Source: Tepidimonas ignava (GTDB lineage Bacteria; Pseudomonadota; Gammaproteobacteria; Burkholderiales; Burkholderiaceae_C). Taken from it: a stretch of 64,000 nt of DNA. A model generated the notes under the pieces. It made no database searches. It was not told the origin of the DNA and was given only the letters and a program-made list of their open reading frames with translations. Position 1 is the stretch's first letter. Each line of letters starts with the position of its first letter. The position numbers were made by a program, and so were the translations under genes. This document shows positions 1 to 8,648 of this stretch, piece by piece. The DNA is taken from NCBI RefSeq assembly GCF_004342625.1, contig NZ_SMAH01000014.1, positions 1-64,000 on the forward strand, read 5' to 3'.

Positions 1-71
1 GGCTCGTCCGGCTGCGGCCAACCGAGACTCGCGTCGCCAACCCGCCGCTGCTGCGGCTGCGGGCGGCGTGA
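1..71 (+). CDS. 3' end of an unidentified gene (partial)
   Basis: The first 71 bases read open in the third forward frame up to a TGA at 69-71. Almost every codon in that frame ends in G or C, as in coding DNA of this genome. The visible tail is about 22 residues and ends in LRLRAA. The body of the gene lies outside the window, so I cannot name it. It would converge on the decayed gene that ends at 93. The other two forward frames have poorer third-position GC. Confidence 0.35.
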   Translation, partial: LVRLRPTETRVANPPLLRLRAA

Positions 72-92
72 AAATGAATTTTTCAGGGACGA

Positions 93-700
93 CTATTTAC
101 CCAACTTTTCGAGATAGATATTCCGGTTTTGTTTCCATGAATCAGAGTCAAAACTTTCTGTACTTTCGTGTGTGATGGATATTGGCCAAGTTCCGGCAGA
201 CAACGATAAGGTTCGTGCACTCCGACAAAAATCTAAAATCATAAAAATGAAAGAAAAACGGGGATCGAACCGGAGCCCTGTTTTGAGTATTGTCGTTTGT
301 TTCGCTGCGAGCAATACCCCATCCAGCAGCTCGCATTCCTAACCAGTTGGGCCATAACGCGAGAGGCGCCCGAAGGGGCTTCTCCATGAGCTATTGCGCC
401 TGAGATGTTGTTGCTCGTCCCAGCGTAGGCTATTGATGGCGGCATCAAAAATAAAAGCCCGGCTAGGTTGAAATGGGGTGCGTCGTCGATTTCCGGCCAC
501 ACCAACAATGTCAAAAGTTTCCAGTCCGGCGGATGCGCGATCGACAATAAAATGGCCATCGATCCATGCGTCATCGTGTATGAAAATCATGATATCAGTG
601 ACTGTATATTTTAATTTCTTGATTGTATATTGCAGATAATCCTGTGCAGTTATCGAAAAATAATTGGATGAATGCGATCGTCGTCTGTCTGTCTTATTGA
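93..700 (-). pseudogene. decayed glycosyltransferase-like gene
   Basis: Pieces of one protein can be read in shifting frames. They run from about 690 (IAFIQLFFDNCTGLSAIYNQ), through FIHDDAWIDG and FDIVGVAGNRRR, then NISGAIAHGEAP, then ECELLDGVLLA, to GTWPISITHES and LEKLGK with a stop at 93-95. These blocks resemble a family of GT-A-like glycosyltransferases in polysaccharide and glycosylation loci; HDD would be the metal/nucleotide-binding motif. That assignment is from memory and inferred. Lesions seen: a missing N-terminus, a shift near 625, a pair of shifts near 370-405 that cancel, an in-frame TAG at 339-341 (GPTG*ECELL), and a second cancelling pair near 235-255 (FIFMIL where FHFYDL is expected). 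The low GC suggests acquired DNA. Nothing else is visible between 72 and 832. Confidence 0.6.
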
Positions 701-832
701 TTGTCCGTTTGGGTTTTGCTACAAAATGTTGCTTCATCTTTCTGGAAGGCGGAGATCAATGCTGCGCTGCTGGTTTTTATAGGCTATGATTGAGCGGGCA
801 ATGTGGTTTGATTGTTTGCGTCTTGTTTGGTG

Positions 833-1447
833 CTAGAGGGGAAAGTGTTGCTGGGCCAACTCAATAAGTTCTTGCTGTGTGAGGTCGGATTTTGATGCTG
901 CTATCCATAGATCCAAATGGGGCGCTGCACGTCTTGCGTGCGCAATGGATTTGAACCCGGCATTGACGAGTGCGGCGGCGAGTATGCGTAGCGTGAAACC
1001 TGTTTTGTGTGACATGAATGTGTTACCCGCAGCGATTGCGGGTCGCCATCCCCAAAGCATGTCCATAGGTGTTATTGGGCCGACTGCCGACATGTAAATG
1101 GGCTCCAGGAGCTTGTCGTCAGCGACTAGCGCGCAAATTGCTTGTACATCGGGGCATGTGATTATTGCATAGCCGTTCGGTTTCAATACTCGCCAGAACT
1201 CGCGTAAGGCTGTGGGAACTTCGTGTGCGTACAAGTGCTCGATGTTGTGGCTTGAGTAGATGGCATCGATAGTTTCGTCCGGTACGCTTGACATATTCGT
1301 CATCGATCCAATAATGTCAGGACTAACGGATGGATCGATATCGAGGCGTAGTTCGGTCCAAGTTTCTTGGCTAAACTCCTTTGTTGTGCCTGATTTGGTT
1401 TTAGGGCCGCATCCAACATGCAAGAAAGTTTTCGTGTTGGTGTTCAT
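833..1447 (-). CDS. class I SAM-dependent methyltransferase
   Basis: This 204-residue protein has a Methyltransf_11-type fold. Motif I is LHVGCGPKT at residues 9-17, the acidic ribose-binding position follows in LRLDIDP near 34-40, and SSHNIEHLYAHE near 65-76 with FWRVLKPNGYAIITCPD near 85-100 gives the later motifs. Such proteins often methylate sugars or carriers in surface-glycan loci. Its place between a broken glycosyltransferase and Maf suggests a role in decorating flagellar or surface glycan, but the substrate cannot be read from the sequence. Its AT content is higher than that of the genes after 1.6 kb, suggesting acquisition together with the decayed gene. No strong Shine-Dalgarno precedes the ATG. 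Confidence 0.8.
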   Translation of the reverse strand: MNTNTKTFLHVGCGPKTKSGTTKEFSQETWTELRLDIDPSVSPDIIGSMTNMSSVPDETIDAIYSSHNIEHLYAHEVPTALREFWRVLKPNGYAIITCPDVQAICALVADDKLLEPIYMSAVGPITPMDMLWGWRPAIAAGNTFMSHKTGFTLRILAAALVNAGFKSIAHARRAAPHLDLWIAASKSDLTQQELIELAQQHFPL

Positions 1448-1611
1448 TGTTCGAGGTGGTCTTCAGGTGTTGATGCCGGTTAACATTGAGGTTGTTGTTT
1501 GGTCTTCGAAAAGTCAGCGTTTATCAGGGTTAGGAATCAGTTCGCTTCGATACAGTGGGCAACGATTATAATCATGTGTATGCGATATTTATTGTCTTAT
1601 GGGTTAAAACA

Positions 1612-4128
1612 TCATACAAAACTGGGGTTGTTTGGGGTGTCGGGCTGTGAGGTTAGCGAGTTGATGTGCGCCGCAATAAGGCTGGCGGGCTCGTGCATCC
1701 CCCGTGATCGAAGCATTTCTGCCAGCCGACGCATCGTGTGCGTGTCGTTCGGGTGCTTTCGCAAGTAAGCGTCGTAGGCGTCCATCGCTTCGGCAAGCTG
1801 TCCTTGAGCGGCCAGCAAGTCCCCATACAGGGGTAGATAGCGTGGGCTGAGGTCGCTTAGGCACTGCAGAGCGTGCAACGCCATGGTGGCATTGCTTTCA
1901 CGCAGAGCCCACCGTGCGATACGACTCAACGCTGGCGCCCAGAAGCGCCGGTCGTCGTGTTGCAAAACTTTTTCGTAGCTGACCATGGCGTCTGCGGCAC
2001 GGTCTTCCAGTTCGGCAAGTACGCCTTCTGCCAAAGCAAGGCATGGGGCAACCCCCGGGCGCTCAGCGATCTGTTGCAAGCCCTGAATCAGTCCGTGTAA
2101 ACTATAAAGGTTGTGGCGAGCTTCCAGTTGTTCGAGCCGCACCAGCGCGGCCATTGGGTCGGCTTGGGTACGCGCGCGGGCCAAGTGCAAGCTGTTGTTG
2201 GACTGCATATCGGCTTCATGCCGCGACTGCAATTCCTGAAGTGCTTGTTCGTCACTTGGTGTGCGGGGACGCTGACCCAGCCGAAGGATCCAGAGCTTCC
2301 AGCGACCATGCTCTCCTCGGCGCGACCATAGTTGAGCAAGTTCTGATAGGGATGCGGCATCGCTGTACTCTCGCACACGCTCGCGAGCTTTGTCCCGAGC
2401 GTTCTCAATCAGCGATCGCAGTCGTTGGGTGCCAGACAACAGGGTGTCGTAGTAGTCGGCCAGTGCCTTGCGTACTTGCTCGGCTTGCAACGACTCGAGC
2501 TCGCGGTTGTGTTTCATGGCGCGCAACAACGCTGTTACGGAACAGCTGCGCACCAGCCGAACGTGCTCGGGATAGCGTTGCTCGAGTTCGCGCTCCAACC
2601 GTTCCAGCCGTAGGCGAAGGTTACGGTTGCGGATCGTGCCTTGTGCGTCGAACAGTTTGGCGACGATGCGGCGGGCGTGGTGTAGTTCTCCGGCGAGGTC
2701 GGCAAGGGTCTTGAGCTGTCGGTCGAATTCCCGCACCAAGCGCTGGGCATGCCCGAGGCGATCGGTGCTGTCTGGTGCAACGGTCTGGAGTTGTGAGGCT
2801 GTCTGAGCGGCCCGGTCGACGATGTCGGTTACTTCGTCGAGATTTGTAAAGCGCACACCCTCCATACGTGCCGAGCCGGGTGCCACCGTCACGATATCGA
2901 TACCTTGTCGACGTAGCTGTTGGGCCTGCGCGGACAACGTCTGAGCGGCGGCTAGAAAATCCGCCGTCGTCAGCGCCCGGCGTCCATCGTTGGTGACCAC
3001 CTCAAGTTGGGGGAGGTCAAAACGCGGCCCGGCTTTACGTTCGTTGCTTCCGAGGGCATGTGTGTGTCCGTCCGGGGTGAAGCACAGGTCCACGCCGCCC
3101 AGGATTACGCAGCTCAACCCAAGCGCTGCGGCGAACTGCAAGGCTGTGTTGGTGACCGTCGGGCCGGCGGCGTACACACAGCGCGTGGGGTTGAGGCTTG
3201 ACGTCCAAGGCAACAGCTGTCCCAGATAAGCCGAGCGATGGGGCCACTGCGCCAGCAGGCGCGGCTGCACGTGGTTCGAGTGGATGAACACCGTGCGCGG
3301 CCCAAAGTTGAGCATTTCGCGGCTGATTTCATAACTCATCTGGGTCGGGTCGACCGAGACGATGAAGTCGGGCTCGATGCCAACCTGTTGAAGGCGCGCG
3401 CTGATGCGAGACACCGCCAGAACCACCAAGTGGTCTCGGTGCTGCAGCACCCAGGGCAACAAATCGTCGAGCGACGGGCCACCAGCGAGCAGCACACCCA
3501 CACACCCGTTCGCGCTGCCCACCCACTGCGCGGCACTGGCCGGACTGTCCACGGCATTCTCGATTTGACAGGCCAAAAAGGCTTCGTGGCCGCGACTGGC
3601 CGCGGTTTGCCAGCGCAGCGCAGCCACTTGATCCCGCAGCGCCCACGCGAGTTGCGTGCTCGCGGAATCGACGCAGCTTTGCACCCCGAGCGAAAAAATC
3701 ACTTCCACCGCGTCCAGGTATAGGTAGTCGCCCAGCCGCTGGGCTTGGGCTTGTTGCTGCCAGTCGTCAGCCGGCGCCACGGCTACATCGTCGCGTATGG
3801 GCTCGAAGCAGCCAGCATCGCGCAGGGTTTGGTAGATAGGCGCAGGCTCGATGAACAACACCCGGCTGCCCGCGGACAAGGGGCGCCCTGCCACGTACCG
3901 ATAAAGCAGCCCGGAGTCCGTCCCGACGACGATGTACAGGGTGTCTTCGTGCTCGAACGTCTTGCCGAACGTGGCGTCGAGGGTGGCCTGGGCCCCCAGC
4001 CGGTCGAACACGGCACCTGTGACCTCCTCGAGGTAGCGGTCGCCGTGCTCGTTGATGGTCCAGTGTAAGGCTACCGGTTCGGCTGTCGGTGATTCGGTCG
4101 CTGGGATTGGGGGGGCTTCGTCGGGCAT
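1612..4128 (-). CDS. maf: Maf-type flagellin glycosyltransferase (DUF115) with C-terminal TPR region
   Basis: This 838-residue protein matches motility accessory factor (Maf) proteins, which transfer CMP-activated nonulosonic acids (pseudaminic or legionaminic) to flagellin Ser/Thr in the cytoplasm before export. The central DUF115 domain carries GVLLAGGPSLDD near residues 211-222, VSVDPTQMSYE near 270 and ILGGVDLCFTPDGHTHA near 350. The N-terminal ~200 residues form the usual Maf cap. The last ~180 residues look like TPR helices (LAEGVLAELEDRAADAMVSYE, LAEAMDAYDAYLRKHPND) and may bind flagellin or a chaperone. It is divergent from legB with only 33 bases between start codons, which ties it to legionaminate synthesis. 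Substrate specificity is inferred from that context. Confidence 0.88.
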   Translation of the reverse strand: MPDEAPPIPATESPTAEPVALHWTINEHGDRYLEEVTGAVFDRLGAQATLDATFGKTFEHEDTLYIVVGTDSGLLYRYVAGRPLSAGSRVLFIEPAPIYQTLRDAGCFEPIRDDVAVAPADDWQQQAQAQRLGDYLYLDAVEVIFSLGVQSCVDSASTQLAWALRDQVAALRWQTAASRGHEAFLACQIENAVDSPASAAQWVGSANGCVGVLLAGGPSLDDLLPWVLQHRDHLVVLAVSRISARLQQVGIEPDFIVSVDPTQMSYEISREMLNFGPRTVFIHSNHVQPRLLAQWPHRSAYLGQLLPWTSSLNPTRCVYAAGPTVTNTALQFAAALGLSCVILGGVDLCFTPDGHTHALGSNERKAGPRFDLPQLEVVTNDGRRALTTADFLAAAQTLSAQAQQLRRQGIDIVTVAPGSARMEGVRFTNLDEVTDIVDRAAQTASQLQTVAPDSTDRLGHAQRLVREFDRQLKTLADLAGELHHARRIVAKLFDAQGTIRNRNLRLRLERLERELEQRYPEHVRLVRSCSVTALLRAMKHNRELESLQAEQVRKALADYYDTLLSGTQRLRSLIENARDKARERVREYSDAASLSELAQLWSRRGEHGRWKLWILRLGQRPRTPSDEQALQELQSRHEADMQSNNSLHLARARTQADPMAALVRLEQLEARHNLYSLHGLIQGLQQIAERPGVAPCLALAEGVLAELEDRAADAMVSYEKVLQHDDRRFWAPALSRIARWALRESNATMALHALQCLSDLSPRYLPLYGDLLAAQGQLAEAMDAYDAYLRKHPNDTHTMRRLAEMLRSRGMHEPASLIAAHINSLTSQPDTPNNPSFV

Positions 4129-4141
4129 CTCGGGCCACCAT

Positions 4142-4150
4142 GGAGGAGGG
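4142..4150 (+). promoter_or_regulatory. Shine-Dalgarno that decides the legB start
   Basis: The purine run GGAGGAGGG lies 11 bases before the ATG at 4162 and 14 before the ATG at 4165. No comparable site precedes the in-frame ATG at 4207. This favours the longer LegB with about 15 extra N-terminal residues, although the conserved fold begins only near residue 30. Confidence 0.5.
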
Positions 4151-4161
4151 TCTACGCTACG

Positions 4162-5220
4162 ATGATGCTACCAACCGATCAACACCGCAAACGGCGAAAC
4201 TGCGACATGGCTTCCCCTCATTCCACTGCTTCACCCAACTTGCCGACGTGTCTGGTCACCGGTGCAGACGGGTTCATCGGGTCGCACCTGACGGAGTTGC
4301 TGGTCGCGCGAGGCTACCGTGTGCGGGCGTTGGTGCAGTACAACAGTTGGGGGCACTGGGGGTGGCTTGATGAAGCTGCCTGCAAGGCGCGGATCGAGGT
4401 GGTGTTGGGTGATATCCGCGACGCCGCGTTTTGTCGCACTTTGGTGCGGGGGGTCGATATCGTCTTTCACTTGGCGGCTTTGATTGCGATACCGTATTCC
4501 TATCGCGCGCCGGAAAGCTACGCCCAAACCAATGTGCTGGGCACACTCAATATGTGCCAGGCGGCGCTTGAGGCGGGCGTGCGACGCTTTGTACACACCT
4601 CGACGAGTGAGGTGTACGGCACGGCCCGCTACGTGCCCATCGACGAAAGCCATCCGTTGCAGCCGCAGTCGCCTTACAGCGCATCAAAGATCGGCGCGGA
4701 CGCCATGGCGCAAAGTTTCCACGCCAGTTTTGGATTGCCCGTGACGGTGGCGCGGCCTTTCAACACCTACGGGCCACGCCAGTCCGCCCGCGCCGTGATC
4801 CCCACCATCATCACACAAATCGCGGCTGGCAAGCGGCGCATCGAGCTGGGCGACCTCAGACCGACGCGTGACTTCAACTACGTCGAGGACACGTGTCGGG
4901 GTATGGTGGCGCTGGCGGAGTGCGACGCGGCCGTCGGCGAAGTGGTCAACATCGGTTCGAACTACGAGGTATCGATTGGAGACACCGCCCGCCTGATTGC
5001 CGAGCTGATGGGGGCGTCGGTCGAATTCGTGTGCGACCCGCAAAGGATGCGGCCTGCCGCATCGGAGGTGCAGCGCTTGTGGTGCGACAACCGCAAAATC
5101 GAGCGTCTGACCGGTTTCAAGCCTGCGATTGCGCTGCGGGAAGGGCTGCAGCGCACCATCGCCTGGTTCACCCAACCGGAGCACCTACGTCACTACAGGG
5201 CGGATCACTACCATGTCTGA
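4162..5220 (+). CDS. legB: NAD-dependent 4,6-dehydratase of legionaminic acid synthesis
   Basis: This 352-residue extended SDR-family nucleotide-sugar dehydratase has the NAD motif GADGFIG (residues 34-40), the active-site segment HTSTSEVYG (145-153) and the catalytic pair Y172-x3-K176 in PYSASK. In the Campylobacter legionaminate pathway, LegB converts GDP-GlcNAc to the 4-keto-6-deoxy sugar. The adjacent PtmE-type nucleotidyltransferase supports a GDP-linked route here. It is the first gene of a seven-gene operon and overlaps legC by 8 bases. The start is chosen from the Shine-Dalgarno; ATG 4207 is the alternative. A UDP-GlcNAc dehydratase role cannot be excluded from sequence alone. Confidence 0.87.
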   Translation: MMLPTDQHRKRRNCDMASPHSTASPNLPTCLVTGADGFIGSHLTELLVARGYRVRALVQYNSWGHWGWLDEAACKARIEVVLGDIRDAAFCRTLVRGVDIVFHLAALIAIPYSYRAPESYAQTNVLGTLNMCQAALEAGVRRFVHTSTSEVYGTARYVPIDESHPLQPQSPYSASKIGADAMAQSFHASFGLPVTVARPFNTYGPRQSARAVIPTIITQIAAGKRRIELGDLRPTRDFNYVEDTCRGMVALAECDAAVGEVVNIGSNYEVSIGDTARLIAELMGASVEFVCDPQRMRPAASEVQRLWCDNRKIERLTGFKPAIALREGLQRTIAWFTQPEHLRHYRADHYHV

Positions 5221-6367
5221 GGTCGCCGCCTTCATCCGTGCGGTGCGAGAGCTGTACCGCCAGCCCGACGGCGCAATACCGTTGCATGCGCCAACGTTGG
5301 GTGAACGCGAAAAAGCGCTGGTGTCGCAAGCCATCGACTCGACCTATGTGTCCAGCGTCGGGCGTTTCGTGACGGTGTTTGAACAGCAGGTGGCCGACTA
5401 CGTCGGTGCGCGCTACGCCGTGGCCACGGTGAATGGCACCGCCGCGCTGCACACGGCCCTGCAGGCGGTGGGTGTGACATCAGGGGACCTGGTGCTGACC
5501 CAGGCCCTTACGTTCGTGGCCACGGCCAACGCCATTCGGTACTGCGGGGCCGACCCCGTTTTTTTGGACGTCGATGCGAGCACCTTGGGCCTGAGCCCGG
5601 CAGCAGTGGATGAGTGGCTGACGCAACATGCCGTGCGGCGTGACGATGGTGTGACCGTGCATCGGACCAGTGGAAGGGTGGTGCGGGCGTGCGTGCCCAT
5701 GCACACGCTGGGCCATCCCGTGCGCATCGATGCGCTGGTGCGTGTCTGCGACGCGTGGGGGGTGACGGTGGTGGAGGACGCTGCGGAGGCGCTGGGAAGC
5801 CGTTACCAGGGGCGGCACGTGGGAACCTTCGGGCGCTTGGGGGTCTTCAGCTTCAACGGCAACAAGATCATCACCACAGGTGGGGGAGGGATGGTCGTGA
5901 CCAATGATGAGGCCCTGGCGTGCCGAGCCCGGCACTTGACCACCACCGCCAAACGCCCCCATCCATGGGCGTTCGAACACGACGAGGTGGGCTACAACTA
6001 CCGCCTGCCCAACCTCAACGCCGCGCTGGGCGTGGCGCAGATGGAGCGCTTGGACGACCTGCTGGCCCGCAAACGGACCCTGGCACTGCGGTATGCTGCG
6101 CTGTGCGATTCCCATGGCTGGTCATGGATCGACGAGCCCCCGGGCGCCCGGAGTAATTTTTGGTTGTGCGGCCTGATGCTGCCGGACGTCCAGACGCGTG
6201 ACCATTGGTTGGGGCGAACCAACGAACAGCAGATTGGCACACGTCCGCTGTGGACGCCGATGCACCGCTTGCCTATGTACCAACACTGCCTGCGTGACGC
6301 GTTGACGGTGACCGAAGAGTGGGCGGCGCGCGTGCTCAACGTCCCCAGCACCCCCCCACCACAGTGA
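5213..6367 (+). CDS. legC: PLP-dependent aminotransferase, LegC family
   Basis: This 384-residue DegT/DnrJ/EryC1-type sugar aminotransferase adds the 4-amino group to the keto-sugar made by LegB. It contains NGTAALHTAL near residues 74-83, VVEDAAEALGS near 187-196, and FNGNKIITTGGGG with K218 as the likely PLP-binding lysine. The ATG overlaps the end of legB by 8 bases (ATGTCTGA), which implies translational coupling. Longer upstream openings lie inside legB and are rejected as starts. It ends 11 bases before legG. Members of this family in nonulosonate loci are LegC-like, so the assignment rests on both motif and context. Confidence 0.87.
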   Translation: MSEVAAFIRAVRELYRQPDGAIPLHAPTLGEREKALVSQAIDSTYVSSVGRFVTVFEQQVADYVGARYAVATVNGTAALHTALQAVGVTSGDLVLTQALTFVATANAIRYCGADPVFLDVDASTLGLSPAAVDEWLTQHAVRRDDGVTVHRTSGRVVRACVPMHTLGHPVRIDALVRVCDAWGVTVVEDAAEALGSRYQGRHVGTFGRLGVFSFNGNKIITTGGGGMVVTNDEALACRARHLTTTAKRPHPWAFEHDEVGYNYRLPNLNAALGVAQMERLDDLLARKRTLALRYAALCDSHGWSWIDEPPGARSNFWLCGLMLPDVQTRDHWLGRTNEQQIGTRPLWTPMHRLPMYQHCLRDALTVTEEWAARVLNVPSTPPPQ

Positions 6368-6378
6368 GGGTTGGCCCG

Positions 6379-7554
6379 ATGAGTGTTCAACGGGTTGCGG
6401 TGGTCACGGGAACGCGGGCCGACTACGGCTTGCTGTACTGGCTGATGCGCGAGCTGGACGGGGCGCCTGACTTTGAGCTGCGCGTCATCGCCACCGGTAT
6501 GCACTTGATGCCGCGTCATGGCCACACGGTGGACGAGATCGAACGCGATGGCTTTTGCGTTGCGGCCAAAGTCGATTTGGCCCAGACCGATGACACGCCC
6601 CTGGCCGTGGCGCAGGCGGCGGGCCGTGCCGTGGTCGCAATGGCTGGCGCATTGCACGAGCTGCGGCCCGATTGGGTGGTGCTTCTGGGCGACCGGTACG
6701 AGGCCGTGGCCGCGGCGCTGGCGGCGTACACCCTGGCGATACCCATCGCGCATCTGCACGGCGGGGAAGTGACGCTGGGCGCCCTGGATGACGGTTATCG
6801 CCATGCCATCACCAAATGGGCGGCGTTGCACTTCACGGCAGCCGAACCGTACCGGCGCCGGGTGATTCAGATGGGTGAGCATCCTGATCGGGTGTTCAAT
6901 GTCGGGGCCCCTGGCTTGGAACATTTACGCCGTACGCCGTTGCTGTCACGGTCACGGTTGGAAGCCGACCTTGGGCTTGAGCTTGGCGACCAAGCCCTGT
7001 TGGTCACCTTCCACCCCGCCACGGCGGACGAGGGTGAACCCGTGCAACAGACTCTGGAGTTGCTCGCGGCGCTGGACGAGCTGCCTGAATGCCGGGTGGT
7101 GATCACCGCGCCCAACAGCGACGCCGGCCACAGCGGCGTGTTCGAGGCCATGCAAACGTATGCGCGGCAACGTCCCGATCGATGCCGCTTCGTCACGTCG
7201 CTGGGGCATGTACGGTACTGGTCGCTGATGCGCCAGGTGCGTGCCGTGGTTGGCAATTCCTCCAGCGGCATTATCGAGGCCCCCAGTGCTGGGTGTGCGA
7301 CCGTGAACATTGGCAGCCGCCAACAGGGGCGCTTGCGTGCGGCCAGTGTCGTGGATTGCCCGCCACAGCGGCAGGCTATTGTGCGGGCTTTGCGGCAAGT
7401 GTTGCACCCCGCCTTTCAAGTTGGTCTGGCAGGTGTCGCAAACCCGTACGGTGACGGCATGGTGTCACAGGCGATTCTGGAAGTGTTGCGGCGGGTGGAC
7501 CCAAGCAAGCTGGGCCCCAAGGGGTTCTGGGATTTACCGGGAGTGGCCGCATGA
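6379..7554 (+). CDS. legG: hydrolysing sugar-nucleotide 2-epimerase (NeuC/LegG)
   Basis: This 391-residue protein of the UDP-GlcNAc 2-epimerase superfamily has the hydrolysing NeuC/LegG features. GTRADYGLLYWLM lies near residues 10-22, LLGDRYEA near 100, HLHGGEVT near 127, VTFHPAT near 213 and SSSGIIEAPS near 295. It should release 2,4-diacetamido-2,4,6-trideoxymannose with inversion at C2, the substrate for LegI. It starts 11 bases after legC and shares a 4-base ATGA overlap with legI. The GTRADYG start block is typical of the family, which supports the ATG at 6379 over an upstream in-frame ATG inside legC. Confidence 0.9.
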   Translation: MSVQRVAVVTGTRADYGLLYWLMRELDGAPDFELRVIATGMHLMPRHGHTVDEIERDGFCVAAKVDLAQTDDTPLAVAQAAGRAVVAMAGALHELRPDWVVLLGDRYEAVAAALAAYTLAIPIAHLHGGEVTLGALDDGYRHAITKWAALHFTAAEPYRRRVIQMGEHPDRVFNVGAPGLEHLRRTPLLSRSRLEADLGLELGDQALLVTFHPATADEGEPVQQTLELLAALDELPECRVVITAPNSDAGHSGVFEAMQTYARQRPDRCRFVTSLGHVRYWSLMRQVRAVVGNSSSGIIEAPSAGCATVNIGSRQQGRLRAASVVDCPPQRQAIVRALRQVLHPAFQVGLAGVANPYGDGMVSQAILEVLRRVDPSKLGPKGFWDLPGVAA

Positions 7555-8648
7555 ATGGTGATGAGCATACCCCGTCGGTGACCGTCATCGCGGAGGCGGG
7601 TGTCAACCACAACGGTCAACCTGACTTGGCGTGGGGGCTGCTGGATGCCGCGGCCCGAGCGGGCGCTCACGTCATCAAATACCAAACGTTCCGTGCCGAG
7701 GCATTGGCCACCCCGGGTGCCGCGATGGCCGACTACCAGCAGCGCAACACGGGTGCTACGCAAAGCCAGTTGGACATGCTGCGACGACTTGAGCTTCCCT
7801 TGCCGGTGTATCGCGAGTTGCGCGACGAGGCTCGGCGGCGGGGTTTGCGCTTTCTATCGACGGCCTTTGACTTGCCGAGTTTGCGCTTGTTGGTGGACGA
7901 CCTGGGGCTGGACGAGTTGAAGGTCGCGTCGGGCGAATTGACCAATGCGCCCCTGTTGTTGGCGCACGCCCGCAGTGGCGCGCGGCTGATCGTATCCACC
8001 GGCATGGCAACCTTGGGTGACGTGGAGGCCGCGCTGGGGGTGGTCGCGTTCGGTCGTGTGGCCGGTGCCGCCGACAAGCCCTCGCCGGAGGCATTTCGGC
8101 AGGCCTATGCCTCCAGGGAGGGGCAAGCTGCCTTGCGTCAGGGGGTTACCCTGCTGCACTGCACCAGTCAGTACCCCGCGCCGATGGATCAGGTCAACTT
8201 GCGCGCCATGGTGACGTTGTCGCGCGCTTTTGGCCTTCCCGTGGGCTATTCCGACCACACGATGGGCATTGAGGTGGCGCTGGCTGCTGCGGCGCTGGGG
8301 GCAACGGTGATCGAAAAACACTTGACGCTGGACCGGACGATGCCCGGGCCGGATCATGCGGCCTCGTTGGAGCCGGACGAAATGGCTGCCTTGGTCCGGG
8401 GGGTGGCTGTCGTGTCTGCGGCGCTGGGCGATGGCGTCAAGCGTCCGCAGCCCTGCGAAGAGGACACCGCCAGGGTGGCGCGGAAAAGCCTCGTGGCGGT
8501 GGCACCCATCCGACCCGGCGATGTGTTGGACGACAGCCGAGTGGGGGTCATGCGACCGGGTGACGGCATGTCCCCGCTGGCGTATTGGCACCTGCTGGGC
8601 CGACGCGCGACGCGTGCCTACGAACCGGGGGACATGTTGGATGAATAG
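7551..8648 (+). CDS. legI: legionaminic acid synthase (NeuB family)
   Basis: This 365-residue nonulosonate synthase condenses phosphoenolpyruvate with the six-carbon diacetamido sugar to form the nine-carbon acid. The TIM-barrel NeuB domain begins VIAEAGVNHNGQ (near residue 12), with KYQTFRAE near 44, LLHCTSQYPAP near 200, GYSDHTMGIE near 230 and VIEKHLTLDRTMPGPDH near 255. A C-terminal SAF (antifreeze-like) domain is visible from about residue 305 (VARKSLVAVAPIRPGD). NeuB, PseI and LegI are close relatives; the neighbours legB/C/G point to legionaminate rather than pseudaminate. It overlaps legH by 8 bases. Confidence 0.9.
   Translation: MNGDEHTPSVTVIAEAGVNHNGQPDLAWGLLDAAARAGAHVIKYQTFRAEALATPGAAMADYQQRNTGATQSQLDMLRRLELPLPVYRELRDEARRRGLRFLSTAFDLPSLRLLVDDLGLDELKVASGELTNAPLLLAHARSGARLIVSTGMATLGDVEAALGVVAFGRVAGAADKPSPEAFRQAYASREGQAALRQGVTLLHCTSQYPAPMDQVNLRAMVTLSRAFGLPVGYSDHTMGIEVALAAAALGATVIEKHLTLDRTMPGPDHAASLEPDEMAALVRGVAVVSAALGDGVKRPQPCEEDTARVARKSLVAVAPIRPGDVLDDSRVGVMRPGDGMSPLAYWHLLGRRATRAYEPGDMLDE

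Noticed and set aside
255-350. tRNA-like sequence on the minus strand with GGTTCGATCC, a D-loop-like CAACTGGTTAG and a 7-bp inverted repeat TGCGAGC/GCTCGCA
   Set aside because: The arms do not form a proper cloverleaf, and the same bases read as codons of the glycosyltransferase-like pseudogene (ECELLDGVLLA, TGLRFDPRFSF).
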